Shown here piece after piece: positions 10,577 to 23,240 of a DNA stretch of 64,000 bases. A program made the position numbers and the translations under genes. This DNA is from Caprimulgus europaeus (lineage: Eukaryota > Chordata > Aves > Caprimulgiformes > Caprimulgidae), in contig OU015530.1 of NCBI GenBank assembly GCA_907165065.1, positions 45,572,965 to 45,636,964 of the forward strand. Reading direction: 5' to 3'. The notes under the pieces are model-generated. The model saw only the letters and a program-made list of their open reading frames with translations. It made no database searches and was not told where the DNA came from. Positions within the stretch are counted from its first letter, which is position 1. Every line of letters starts with the position of its first letter.

Positions 10577-13500
10577 GGTCAGAGGCTGTGCTTGTAGCCC
10601 GGTGACATATTAGGGTGAAATAAACAGTGAATATTTCACTGAAATTCTGTATGCTTAAACTTTTCTATATTTCTGCAGAATTGACAAAAAAACTGTCTTC
10701 AATCTTATAATTAGAAAAGAAATCCCAAACTTTTATCTATATTATAGAGGCAAAACTAAGTTAATTAAAACACAATTAATTTTCCTTGGATTTCTTTTGA
10801 ATTTTTTAAAAGCATGTGTCCCAGTAAAAATGAGCTTTGAAAACTGTTGACTAACTCAAAATGAACTTAAAATTTGGCAGTTCCATAGTTATCTTTTCTC
10901 TTAGATATAAATATGCTGAGAATTTATTCATTAGAGAGACCATGAGCACCACCAGAAGATTTAAACTTCTTGAAATGTAAAACCCATTGTCTAGTTGGAA
11001 TTTTTCCCTAATTGAAGACTTTTCAAAATATACATTTTACAATAGTTCTGGAGCAGTAAAACCAACTGGGACTGTTTGGAATGAGTAACTACTTCAGAAG
11101 TTGGCCAAGTTCAAGGGTATTCTTATCTGCTTTACTGCTCCAGCCACAATTTAAAATAATTCTGTTACTTCACATAGTTGACATCTCAAAATGTATTTCT
11201 GACCACTGTCAGGCAGCTTTTCAAGTTCACACATGAAGCTCTTTCAAGTGCAGTGCACACTAAAGTAGTTCTCAGCTGATATAGTTTTAGTGTGGTAGGA
11301 ATGTAGTCTTTCCACCATAATGGGATTTACCTTATTACTAAGTTTTTTTCTGCTGGGACCTACTCTGGACTCTTTTCTCAGGCAGAACTCCTACAGGGAG
11401 TAGAACTGAACATTTGCTTCAGTCAGTAGTGCTAAATTAGGCAAACATGGGCGGAAGAATTGCTGCAACGTACCCAGGAGAGTAATAAATTAGCAATTGC
11501 AAAACATGACAGTTCGCAGCGGATGGAAGCTTTCTTTCTCTTAAAAAACTCAGAGGTGTAACCCTGGCAAGGAGGTTAGTCTTCCTAGAGACTAGTTTAC
11601 AACTTGTAGAATACTGAGGGATGCAATGGAAGGAAACTTTACAGACCAGCCCAGTATGTTGCACAGCACAGATGGCTTTATTTCTCCATAAATGAACCTT
11701 CATTTTTTTGAAGCTGGCAGAATCTGTGTTAGAAAAATTTCCAAGCTCAGTAGCAGCACTTCTGTGTACAGCTGTGGCTTACATCTGTCAAAGCTTGTCT
11801 CAAAGCAGTGGAGGCAGCTCAGAAGTTCCATCAACAGCTCAGGACATAAACACTTGGCTACCAATACACTGTACCTCATAACTTTTGCCCCACTTCTATG
11901 CTGAAGGTAGCGTACAGGGCACTGAATATAGCAGGAATCTGTCAACACACCCAGTGCATTATTATTTATCATTTTATTACTATGGGTGTCAGTCAGGCAA
12001 GTTCCTTTCTGGTTTATCTTCCTACTGTACCTTTTTTTTTTTCCTTTAATTGAAATGCACGAAGAAAGCAGTGATCTGTGATGTCAGTGCTGGAAATTTC
12101 AACCTCATTCTAACAATAAAAGTTCTCTTGTTTCAAGCACCTAGGTTGTTGTCTTTTTCCTTGCTTTGTATACTCAGCCCCTGATTTGAGAAATCCAAAC
12201 ACTTGTACAAAGCTTTAATAGATTGTAACCTACAAGTTTGTTCTCCATGTTATAACTTCCTGAAGTTAAGTAATAAATTACTTTGTTAGGCAGTCAAAAA
12301 CGGTGCAAGAAGGCTATTAATGTTATCACATTAATGCTAGCCAAAATGTCTCCACCTGAAGCTGTATATAGAAATGAAAATCAAAGGCTCAGTAAAATAC
12401 AGCAGACATCACTGAATGATAGATTTACAATGACTGTCTTGGATAACTTTCTCTGAGATTTAAAGCCAATGAATATATTTTATCTGATTGTAACTTTTCC
12501 AGGAAAATAGAAGCTATGCATACAGTGTGTGCTCCTTCAGACTTTACAGTATCAACTGGTTTTGGCACAGTTACTAATACAAATGAATTCTTTTTCTCCT
12601 ACCTGATGAATACCATAGTAATTTCTGTGACTAGAACACTAGGCATTTTGATTATTTGCTATCAGCTAACAGTTATTTCCTGCTACTGAAAGATGCTTGC
12701 CAAATAAGTTTTTACGAAGTAGATACAAAAGTCCTTGTTTTGGACTTTTCATGATGCTACTGAAAAGAAAGAGATTTTCTGAGTCCTTGGTAAGGGATCA
12801 GCATACCTATAACAAAATGATATGTAAATCCATAGTGGAAGATTTGAATCTATTGACCATAGTGACCACTTGTTTTTATCCTTAATTCTTATTCTTACCT
12901 GAAATTTATAAATTAGTGAATTTAAAATATTTTACTTGAATTTCTGGTCAACTAGTCTCTACATCTCAAAACAATTGCCACACATGGTGTACAGTACTTT
13001 GTGGTAGTCTTACTAGGGAAAAGATAAAATGCTTTCATAGTTTTATAATACACTGAACTCTTCACTTTTGAAAACAGATGTATCCTGTGAAGAATGAAAC
13101 AAATGTAAAAGATAGATAGTTCAAGGACAGGTTCATGCCGTGCCACATCTGTTTTTTGGCTGGCTGTAGAAATTCAGTCTTGCTTTCCCAAAATGTGTTT
13201 AAAAATATATGTAGTTTCTAGGTGCCAATGGCTTTGACTGAGAAATAAGCCTTTGGTCTGGAGATCTAGGAGCAGTGTTATTTAGGAATATATCTCAGTA
13301 TATCTTTATTGTTAAACCCATCTCATAAAAGAGTTAACTACATATTCAGTTTATATTTCTAGAACTTGGAAGACTTTTATACCACCGTATTCAAAGCCAG
13401 GTGTCAAGTGGCTGGGGTGTCTGCTGCTGATACAGGGATACAGGTCACCAGCATCCTCCTGCTGCAGCAAGGTTGCAGATCGATGTGTCTTTGGGAGCTC

Positions 13501-15557
13501 AAGCTCTCGCTCTCATCCATATTTGAGTTTAGTTCCTGCTGGACACTTCTAAGCTTGTTTTTTGGAAACTACTCAATTCTTTGTGACAATAGACAGTGAG
13601 CGGGGAATGGGGAAGGAGGGAAAAAATTAAGAGGAAGAAGGTGGTAGGGATCAAGTTTCTCTTGTACCTGCTGTCAATCAGGTGGTGAGAAAGTATTCAT
13701 TAACTGTAACTCAGGCATACAGGCAAGCAGTGTGAGTTCTCCACCACAAGGAACAAAGCATTAGTCTGATGGTAAACTAGTTTTTGTGTGTGTCATTCTT
13801 CTGTGGCCAGGTTTAGGCAGGTGTATTTCTCACACAGGAAGGGTATAGTAAGTCATGACAAAGAACACAGGGGACATTGGAAACGAGTATAGACTTCGTT
13901 CATCAATTAGACAGCTGAGCACAGCTGAAATTCAGGAGTCTTCTTGCTTGCAGACAGTTAAACACAAGATTTTCTGGACTGATGTCATTTCCACAGGGTT
14001 TTCTACATACTCCACATCCCCAAGTGTTCAGAAGTCAGAGGCCAGGTTCTCAAGAGATCATAGCATGGCTGAAGAATGACTCGTTTAATATAACAAACTA
14101 ATTGTTTAGGCATAGTAACTTATTGTAACATTTCAAAGACTACTTTCAACTAAGTAGGTGATTTTCATATTTATGCTTTTAAATCTCTTGGAAACACATT
14201 TTAGATTTTTTTTTTTTTCTTGCTAACTGTTCTTTCAGTGAAGACTAGAAACAGCCAGGAGAAAGAAAGCAGCATGTCTTTTGTAACTGCATGAATCTAG
14301 GAATCAGGGCTTTAATTAAAAATCTGATCATAATGAAGCTTGCCATTAAAATTAATAAGTTTGGCTTGTTTATGGGCCAGATGAAGGGCAATAGAAGGGC
14401 TTGCTGACAGTGGTAATCAGCTTGGATTTATAGAAAAACTTGGGAATTACTAAATATCCATGATATTCTTTCTTGCACTGTAAAGTTCAGAATGGAAAGT
14501 GACACTGAAGTGCCAGAGTATGCACACAGTCCCATCAGTTCATCAGCAGAAGTGACTGCATGGGTTTGTACTGGTTACTCCAGTACCAGCTGCAGTGTTT
14601 TCATTGGAGAAAGTAGATGCTTGGGAAAACAGGAATATTCTTTCAACAGAAGTAATACTTTGAGTGGTGGATGAATAATTTTTGTTTCTATATATTTTTC
14701 CCAGTGATATATACTAATAAAACACACTGTTTTTGGAAGTCTGGCACAAGTTTACTTTTAGAATCCAAATCAGAGCAAGCAGTCTTGAACTGCTAACCCC
14801 GTAGAATGACCCAGACATGAAAGGGATGTGTGTATCCTTTCACTGTGCTGAGATATCAGGATAATTATCCAACATACAGTTCCCTCTCAGTGCTTTTCAG
14901 TGCATTTTGAATGAAGAGACTGTGAGGACAGCTGATTTTAATCTGAGAATCCATTTTAAAGGGGCTCAGGAGATTCAGTGCTAATAGAGGGGCTAAGTGA
15001 TACAGAAGTATTACTTACTCCTTGAATGGGAAAATGAAAATGAGAATCCTTAGATAACACAGGGTGAAAATAAATACCTGCTGATGTTCCCCCAGGCTCA
15101 AAAAAAGATTGAATGAACAGTATGGAAGGAAGCTGATGCCATTTAGGACTGTCCTTTGTCAGCTTTTTTTCTTTCATTCCAGTGGACCTGAACTCCATAT
15201 TCTAACTCTGAAAATATTGAAGGACTAGAAAATCTGGTATAAGGGGAAATTGGCACTTGGGGTTGAAACAATTAATTTATTGGGCTGGATAGTAGGGTGG
15301 AGAGCTCTATGAAATGTGCAACAGGCTAGTAATGATGCACGCTTACACAGAACTTGTATGTATCTGAGTGTCTGTGGCTTTTTACATCTGTGTGTTTTAT
15401 CACACAGTTCTAGCGCCTTTTTTGGGGGTTTTTGGCTTCACCTGTCTCAATGTTGCACCTAAGAAATGGGCCAGATTCTTACTGTGACTTTTGGAAAATG
15501 GAATAATATAAACATAATGATAACTTACCAGAAAGAATAAGGCAATCAGTACAGCTT
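10577..15557. other. Long AT-rich stretch, no gene seen
   Basis: The open frames are short and scattered on both strands without consistent splice signals. I recognise no transposable element, RNA gene or CpG-rich promoter. Short homopolymer T-runs occur near 12034 and 14209. Confidence 0.5.
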
Positions 15558-15702
15558 AGAATCATAGAAACAGAATGGTTTGGGTCGGAAGGGACCTTAA
15601 AGATCATTTAGTTTAAACCCTCTGCTGTGGACAGGTTTGCCAACTACTAGATCAGGCTGCCCAGGGCCCCATCCAACCTGGCCTTGAATGCATCCTTGAT
15701 GC
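15558..15702 (-). mobile_element. Short CR1 LINE 3' end, minus strand
   Basis: The 3' end begins AGAATCATAGAAACAGAATGG and continues TTTGGGTCGGAAGGGACCTT, then AGATCAGGCTGCCCAGGGCC and CCATCCAACCTGGCCTTGAA. Only the 3' UTR and the last ~25 codons of ORF2 are present, about 145 bp. Text right of about 15690 no longer follows CR1. The 3' UTR differs from both other young-type groups. Confidence 0.92.
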
Positions 15703-17528
15703 CTCCAGCTTAGCTTTGCTCCTCTTTGCTTTCCTTAATTGTTGTATTTATATAACAGGTTTACAATACTGTTTTGTGAAATTCCTCTTCTCACCTCATA
15801 TGCACCTGCTGGTTCATGCTAAGGGTCCTAGGAAGTACCTGACACAGTTCAGAAGTGCTCAGCAAGCTCCATATAGAATGAAAATTATGGCAGTGATATT
15901 GATGCCACATAAGTACTTGAAAAAAAACCATCTGAAAGAATGGAAAAACCCCACCAAAACCAAACTCCCCAACTTTCTTCAGGAAAGTTTGGCCTTAAGA
16001 ATCCTGCATTTGGGAAGTAACAAAATTGAAAATGCTCTCTTAAAACAAATAATGTGGAGTATTGCATTCAGTCTTGTTTGTTATTTACAGTACTGCCTCT
16101 CCAAGAACAATACTATCTCCAAATTTATTTTTATCAGATTACCTATTGAGGAGCAGGATAACTGGCAGCAACATTTATGCATACAGTAGAAGAGCACATC
16201 TGGATCACTTTGTGTAAAATATGTACTTGCTATGGATCAGACGAGTTGTATATTAAAACATGAGGAGGTGTCATCAATTTCATATCCTCCCTTCTTCCCC
16301 GAGAATAATATTTGCATACCACAAACTATGCGGCAATAATTTTATTTTTCATATTCAATGTGGTTAATGTTGTATTTTTCTCCTTTTCTACTCTCTTTTA
16401 GCTCTTAATTGCTGGTTTTACTGGCAACCAAAAGAATGAGTTTGAAGTAGGAGCAGGTTAGAATGATTGAAAAGCTCTTATACATCCTGCGGAATAATCA
16501 GAAAAGCACATGAAAGTGATGAATATCTACTTTGCTCAGACATCTTTCTTTCCTTCATATCCTTTCTGTATCACAGCAAAGACACAGAGACACTGAAGAT
16601 AGAAAATGGAGATCCAGACTACCTCAGAGAAAGTAGGTGCTAACTTGATTTTTGTCTGAAATGCCTGGGTGCTGCCTAGCAACAAATTAAAGAGTACATA
16701 TGGAAACAAAATTGCATATACTTGAAAATATGTTTTTAAAATCATGAAAGTCTGTTTCAAATAATGAGACAAAATCTACTACTTTTCCCATAATTTCAGA
16801 GCAAAAGAGGGCATTTTCATGCTATCTGAGTTAATTCTGTCTGCTTGACCGCTCGGTCTTCAAGTTGTTCTCGTTTTACTTTCTTGCTTCCTTGAAGAGG
16901 AAGCTTTTAAAAGCCTTGTGTGCTAGAGTTAGCTGGGACCCAGATTTGACTATAAGGATGATTTCAAACAGAAAGTTGATATGATCAGGTTGGCAATGAT
17001 ATTTGGGTGGATTTTGTCACAGTTATTTGGCATGAGCTCCCTTTCAAATACAGGACTGATGGGAAAATTTGCAGGATAACAAGTTTAGTGAATCTGTGCT
17101 GATTTATACTAACTCAGCCTTTGACTTTCAAGTACTAATTTCTTCTAAGAGAAATTTTGGACCAGGAACTATCCTGATTTTCCATGGCTCATACTGAACT
17201 GAATAGCTGCTATGGTCATTTCCAGCTTACATTTGCAAAGCCACAATCTTTCTGTTTTTATAGAACAGAAAACTAAATGTAGGTCTGAAAATCTAAAAAT
17301 AACTGCTCAGTTAGAAGAAAGAGACATAAATTTTGTTTTCAACATGACTTCTAATGTTTTTCCAAATTTTTCCATCAACTGACTCCATCCCCCTCAACTT
17401 ATGAGTGAACAGCACCTGCACGCTAGCTAATTTTCTACTGTTTCACATACCATGTGTTTCTTGTATTTATTTAACTTGTGTGCTCTGCTTTGGAAAATAT
17501 ACAGTGCAAATGAGATCTGTACTCTTAT
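15703..17528. other. Non-coding stretch
   Basis: I found no supported gene. A 25-base stretch near 16053-16075 reads faintly like the CR1 LEYCVQFW segment in one frame, but the similarity does not extend and I do not call it. A possible fragment of an old dispersed motif lies at 17094-17125. Confidence 0.45.
17094..17125 (+). repeat. Possible fragment of old amniote dispersed repeat
   Basis: TGTGCTGATTTATACTAACT followed by CAGCCTTTG resembles a motif (CTGATTTACACCAGCTGAGG type) that I remember as scattered through sauropsid genomes. A fuller related copy is at 29505-29560. The match is short, so confidence is low. Confidence 0.3.
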
Positions 17529-17569
17529 TCGTAGAATCATAGAATTCTAACCATTCTATGATTCTATGA
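17529..17569. repeat. Inverted repeat formed by CR1 tail octamers
   Basis: The left arm (17529-17545) reads TCGTAGAATCATAGAAT. The right arm (17553-17569) reads ATTCTATGATTCTATGA. They are reverse complements at 16 of 17 positions with a 7-base spacer TCTAACC. The spacer plus right arm looks like the plus-sense ending of a CR1. Confidence 0.95.
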
Positions 17570-18110
17570 ATGATATGGGTTGGAAAGGACCTTAAAGGTC
17601 ATCTAGTTCCAAACCCCCTGCCATGAGCAGGGGAACTTTCCACTAGGTCAGGTTGCTCAAAGACTCATCCAGCCTGGCCTTGAACACTTCCAGAGAGGGG
17701 ACATCCACAACTTCTTTGAGCAACCTGTTCCAGTGTCTCACCACCCTTACAATAAAGAGTCTCTTCCTAATATCTACCCTCTGCCAGTTTAAAGCCATTT
17801 CCCCTTGTTCTATCATTACCTGCCTTTGTAAAAAGTCCCTTCCCAGCTTTCTTGTAGGCCACTTCAGGTACTGGAAGGCTGCTATGAGGTCTCCCTGGAG
17901 TCTTCTCTTCTCCAGGCTGAACAGCCACAACTCTCTCAGCCTGTCCTCATAGGAGAGGTGCTCCAGCCCTCGAATCATCCTCATGGCCTTCTTGACTGTG
18001 AGAGCACATTGGCAGCTCATGCTGAGCTTCTCATCCACCAGTACCTGCAAGTTCTCCTCACCGCTTCTCTCAATCCATTCTCCACCCAGCCTGTATTTGT
18101 ACTTGGACAG
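17529..18110 (-). mobile_element. CR1 LINE fragment with inverted tail, minus strand
   Basis: The element runs from a 5' break near 18110 to its 3' end at 17529. The protein remnant begins KYKYRLGGEWIERS, continues with VDEKLSMSCQCALTVKKA, then jumps to MRMIRGLEHLSYEDRLREL. That join means an internal, frame-preserving deletion of the roughly 40 residues usually found between these blocks. It ends KARLDESLSNLT. The 3' UTR reads GGGTTGGAAAGGACCTTAAA on the plus strand. The terminal repeat region is unusual: it holds the tail sequence in both orientations (see 17529-17569). The subfamily matches the copies at 524 and 8919. Confidence 0.94.
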
Positions 18111-18744
18111 CAATACAACTGTTCAAGCTAGTATGCAAAAATAATGAAAAATGAGCTAGCTTTGGCTACCTAATCATGAAAACTTTAGCTACCTAATAAA
18201 GAAAGAATGAGAGTAGTTTCAAGAGAACAGGCGGAAGCAAACAAAAATATTTTTTAGCAGAAAACAAATTAAACTCCTCGTGATGAAATAAAAAAAATAG
18301 CTTTTCAAGAGGAGTGATATCAAAGAGAATACTAAAATCAAATGTTCTTTTGCATTTCTCAGCCCATTTTAGTACAGGAACTAAGGAATTACCCTTATTT
18401 GCTGCCTCAGTTCCTATATGGTACCAGTGGATCAGATTATTTAGGCTCAGCAGGCCAGGAATATGACAGTATCAGGGATTATTAACAGAGTTTTGTTTTC
18501 CCTAAATGGCATTTCTGGAACTGCAGTCCCCTATGGAGCAGGAGTTCTGAGCTTGTGTCTTTATTTCCTGTCCTCCTGTGATGTAGGGAATAAAATGTTT
18601 CTTTGAATGTTTGTTCTTTGTTGAGTACAGCATGGAGATGTTTGAGAATCAACAGTCCCTTGTGTTTACAGAAGCAGTCACTTCCCCACTGCATGCTGTC
18701 CAGGAATTACCACGCTAGTCAATTTAGGGTATATTTGCAAAGTG
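18111..18744. other. Non-coding stretch
   Basis: I see nothing recognisable in this AT-rich spacer. Confidence 0.5.
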
Positions 18745-18815
18745 GTGCCCAGGGAGTCACACAGTTAAATCCCATTGATGTTAATGGGAGTCATGCAGCT
18801 AAATCCCTGCACGTA
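18745..18815 (+). repeat. Possible old amniote dispersed repeat
   Basis: The text AATCCCATTGATGTTAATGG followed by GAGTCATGCAGCTAAATCCC resembles the CCATTGAxxTCAATGGGA-centred old repeat also seen at 54205 and 57005. The core is nearly self-complementary. I do not know the formal family name. Confidence 0.4.
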
Positions 18816-21800
18816 TTTACTTATTTGTGTTTCACAAACCTGTTGGCTCGTGACTAATTTGTGTCTCTAATACAAAAGCTCTAACATGTTTTGGTAGTAT
18901 ATGGAATGGGCATAGTGTATCTATTATTCACACTATATCTGCCATATAAATACTCAATTCCAAAGTATAGACATTCCCTGTAGTAATTGATGTCTTCATA
19001 TATTTGCTTATATGATTTTCTTATGAGTTATAGCATAGTGATATTTAAAGCTAGTATCAATCATCACAGTTCTCAGAACCTCAATTTATTTCAGAAAGGA
19101 AATGATATCACTAAAATTTTTGAAAGCTAATTTAATCACAGTAAGGAAACAAAAGAAAGAAAAGCTGTGTTGATACAATGCTGCACCCATACTAGTCAGC
19201 TCTCGCTCCAATAAAGATAATTAGTTCAGTTGCAGCATCCTGCTGATGTGGCAACACAACTTCTGGTTCAAGAGCTGGCTCGGGTAGCAGTCTCCAAAGA
19301 ATCTTAACAACACCCTTCATTTTATGGTGTAGGCATGCCTGTAGAAATGCTCATAAGATAATGAGTGACTATCATCTGTACAAGGTTTGGATGATTCCCA
19401 ATAAATGGGGCTTAAAACCTTCCCATGAATGCTGAGGGAAGGTAGAAAATATTGCCTCACTTGTACTGCTGATTTATCCACTGAATAGAAAATAAGTTAT
19501 GAAATCATAACATTGAAGACTGTGTCATCACACATACATGCAGAGCAGCTAATTAAGGTGGAATATGCAACTTGAAATAGAAATTCCATAACTGCTCTAT
19601 TGGTCACAGAGTCTCACATAAGCATCAGTAGATTTAATATAATTTGCAGGACTATCTCTACCTTTACCTGAAGCCCTAGACTATCTGTACCAGCACAGAC
19701 TAGAGCAGAAACTTATAATAGTTTTTCTTCCATGTTTTTTGAAAAAAATAGTGTGTGACTAATGACATTTTAGAAAGACTCAGCACTGTCATATTCTTAT
19801 AGGGAAGGCAGGTCTCCTTCTCTTGCAAACTTCCAGACACTGCTTCAAAGTACAGAAGCACAAATATAAAGGAATCAAGTGTTTGATCCTTTTGACCTGG
19901 GAGAAAGAACTTCCTCTTACCCCTATTCAAGGAAATTTATATGTAGCTCCAGCAGAGGCTTCTTCCCTTTTCCCTTCCTTCTTTCTTCTTGCTCTCCCTC
20001 CATTCCACATGCATCTAACTGGATACTTCTAGCATGGTGTGATAAAGTTCAGGACAGTCATAAGCAACAAAAGAAGATTTTTATAAAAGAAAGTGAGGCA
20101 ATTTTAGCCAATATTAGTGCCAACTCTCCTTCAGACACTTTTCTAATAAAATAAAATAGCAGGATTAACAGTTAACAAGAAGCTTATTAAACAAAGTAGT
20201 GATAGCCACTAGGGAAGTGTCTGCAATTTTGAACCTGAATGCAACCTGGACAGCACCTGATCTAATATTTTAGAAGGACCTTTTTGGTTAGAGATTGGTT
20301 TCCATTTTTTCATGTTTTTGAGGCCACAATGATATGGAATGTGGACTTTTGCTAACTGGATGGATAAATTATTACTCTACCTCTTTGTTATTTAAGATGC
20401 TGCAATATGGTAGTCACTTGCAATTGCTAGAACAAATTGCTTGTACAGTAGTTTACAGTTCACACCACAGTTATCATGTAGCATGGAAGAAGACCATCTG
20501 TGCAACAGGGACTGTGCTGATAGGGCAACTGCTCCATAATGTCCTCGTCCTCTCTATAGGCATGTGTCTGGTGAAAATGACTCCTGCCTTGCTGGACGAA
20601 TGATCTGAAGGCTAAAAGGCCTTTGGGGAAAGCTGTGGAATGGAAGGGGACTACCTGGAGGAGAGACTGAATGTCAGCTATATGGCATTGTTTTGAAATG
20701 TGGATTATTCAAAGGGTAGCCAAGAATATGGAAAAGACAGGTAAAGAAATAGAGTAAGAGTCATGGAAAATTGGAAAAGCAAGGTAGGGTTCATCTCAAC
20801 TAATGCTGAATGTGTCTGTCCGTCTGTAAACAGATGTGTCTGTCTGAGTTATCCTAAACTCTCTTTGTGTACTCACTGGAGGCAAATATGATCTTTGACT
20901 TCCCTTTTAGAATAAATGGAATCATCTTTCTGGAAGTGTTTCTCTGTCTCCATGAACTGAAGAAAGCGTGAGCTCCTTGCCTCAGACATGGATGTAGAAT
21001 AATCTCACTCAATTTGTTTTATTCTTAGTATATTTTAAACTTAAAAAAAAAAAAAATCCAGAATGGTTAGAAAAGCCTCCTAATTCTCATTTTATGTAAT
21101 GTACCTACACTACATTCTTTGTTCTGTCTTTGATTAATTGAATATGAAAGTTTCCAAAAAGTCATACCATTTTTACACAGGATTAAAGGTGTTGGCAGGA
21201 CCAGCAACACTTTGGGTCATGGTTAGAAGTTGTTTATAAGTCAATTCTATAAAAATGCATGTACATTTTCTTTTGCCTTTGGAATATGCAAGTCAGACTC
21301 TTATGTAGTCCTACAGAGTAAAAAGAATGGCAGACTTATTTATATTTAAATTAGAAAGTGGGCTGTAAATATGTGTATTCTTGGCATTATCTGGCTTCAG
21401 AAAGGTTACAGACATATGGGACTAGCCTTTCTCATAATGTTTTGATTTTTCTGTTTGACAGTATGAAATGCCAAGATATGGAAATCTGACACATCTGGAT
21501 CGCCCAAAACATCTGGATGGAGTAGACAGAAGTATTATGGTTCACCAAAACCTGGCTTCCATATGTTATATCCTTCCACTTGCATCTCAGGATTGCATCG
21601 TGGGGTATGGATTTGTTAATCTCTGCAGGCATCAAATCTATTCATAACAAGTGGTTTTGATTGACATGTGAGCAGCTGTGATAAACTGAAAGGGAAAAAC
21701 TGAAATGCAGGCTGCTGACTGACTGTGTTTCTCAGCATTGCACCAGCTTGTTATAACAGTAAAATTTGCTTTAAGAAAAATAAACAGTAGGAGTTTTACA

Positions 21801-21860
21801 AACTTCTGGTTCAGTGTTCTGAATTGAAAGCAAATGTTCTGATATGTTGCAGCCATGGCC
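18816..21860. other. Non-coding stretch
   Basis: No supported gene or repeat apart from a 15-base A-run near 21042. The short open frames here carry no recognisable domain. Confidence 0.5.
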
Positions 21861-22120
21861 AAAAGGGGGAAAAAAAAAAAAAAAAAAAGAAAGAAGGAAG
21901 GAAAGGAAAGGAAAGGAAAGGAAAGGAAAGGAAAGGAAAGGAAAGGAAAGGAAAGGAAAGGAAAGGAAAGGAAAGGAAAGGAAAGGAAAGGAAAGGAAAG
22001 GAAAGGAAAGGAAAGGAAAGGAAAGGAAAGGAAAGGAAAGGAAAGGAAAGGAAAGGAAAGGAAAGGAAAGGAAAGGAAAGGAAAGGAAAGGAAAGGAAAG
22101 GAAAGGAAAGGAAAAAAAAA
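21861..22120 (+). repeat. 260-nt homopurine tract with (GGAAA)43
   Basis: Every base from 21861 to 22120 on the plus strand is A or G. The order is AAAAGGGGG, 19 A (21870-21888), a GAAAGAAGGAA transition, then 43 uninterrupted GGAAA units at 21900-22114, then A-run to 22120. Such mirror-symmetric purine tracts can form triplex (H-DNA) structures and are prone to length change. The long open frames through it (lysine/arginine/glutamate-rich one way, phenylalanine/proline/leucine/serine-rich the other) are by-products of the 5-base repeat and not genes. The assembled length may be wrong, because such arrays are hard to sequence. Confidence 0.98.
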
Positions 22121-22639
22121 TCCTGACTGAAAAGTTAAAGGGCAACAGGATTCTGATAGACAAGTGTGCAGGAAAGAGACAGTGTAAAGCAGCAGGAGGA
22201 AACCAAGGGAGACTCAGCAGCAAGAATCCTATATTTTAACCTATATTTTTATGCTACTTATATTACAATTTTATAACTGCAATTGAAGTTCAACTGTAGT
22301 TATGCGACAAATATGAATATGCTATAAATCCAGAAATACAACCCTAGCCACAAAGAGTTATGTCAAAAGAACAACAGAGATACAATCCAGTTGTGGTGTT
22401 ACACAAAATTGCAAAGGAGTGGAGTTACAAGGAGGGTTCCTTCTTTGTCTGTTCTGTGTTTTGGCTGTTCTTCAGCTATTATAACTGTATTTACCAGGGG
22501 TTCCCCACATTACCATTTCTGTGCCCATGCAATAAGATATTCAGATCCAATAGCTCAAAATATTCTAATTTAGGGGAAAGATTAAGAAAATATATTCAAG
22601 CTGATATTAATAAATGTTAATGAAAACCAATCAGGGAAA
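22121..22639. other. Non-coding stretch upstream of ancient CR1
   Basis: No feature I can support. It may contain further degraded CR1 sequence that I could not recognise. Confidence 0.4.
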
Positions 22640-23240
22640 CTCAAGGTATCACTGAAAACCTGTGGCCAGAGTGGTTAAAATCAGTAAAGAATTTCTTAAA
22701 TGTGTCAGGAACAAACAACAGTTCAACAATTGTGTCAGTTTGACACTAGATAAGGTTAGCAATCACAACATAGAAAAGGAAATGTTCAACAAATATTTTT
22801 TTATCTGTTCCTGAGAAAAGCAGGATGATGTATTCCTATGATAAAGTATTAAGGAAATAGTTTCTGCTGAGCCAGCAGATAGGGAGGACCATAAACAAGG
22901 GAAGTTAAATATTTTTCTGAAATCAGCAGGACTGGCACCCTTCAGTGCCAAAGGAGTCAGAGTGAGGAGAGCGAATTTGTTTTGCCTAGTTGCAAATCCT
23001 GCAACACTGAGGAACTTCAAGAATCCTTCAGAAATCAGTAAAACATGCTTGTATTGATTGGTAATGAATGAGAAGTCACAGATCTTTGGCAAAAATGGAG
23101 AAAGGCTAATCTGGAAAATAATCAGTGATAGTAAAAATAATGCAATTAACAAGATTTTATGAAAAATAGGACTTGTAAAACTTGAGATCTATTTAATCAG
23201 ATTACAGAGATACCTGATAAAAGTGTATACCTTGTCTAAT
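22640..23240 (+). mobile_element. Ancient CR1/L3-like LINE, 5' part (ORF2 relic)
   Basis: This is highly degraded ORF2-type text in plus orientation. Landmarks in order are GGCCAGAGTGGTTAAAATCA near 22664; TGTTCAACAAATATTTTTTT near 22782 (NKYFFS-type); GAAATCAGCAGGACTGGC near 22919 (KSAGPD-type); AACACTGAGGAACTTCAAGA near 23002 (GEVPEDW-type); and AAGATTTTATGAAAAATAGG then ACTTGTAAAACTTGAGATCT near 23150-23190 (HGFMxNRSCxTNLI-type, start of the RT domain). The order and spacing match an old CR1 ORF2. No frame is open. The landmarks are recalled family text and were not aligned. Confidence 0.62.

Noticed and set aside
16040..16080. GTGGAGTATTGCATTCAGTC resembling the CR1 LEYCIQF segment
   Set aside because: The resemblance covers about 25 bases and neither side continues as CR1, so chance is likely.
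21771..22239. Long open frames through the GGAAA array on both strands
   Set aside because: A 5-base repeat without stops gives open frames of any length. The translations are pure repeats (KERKG-type and FPFLS-type) and not coding evidence.
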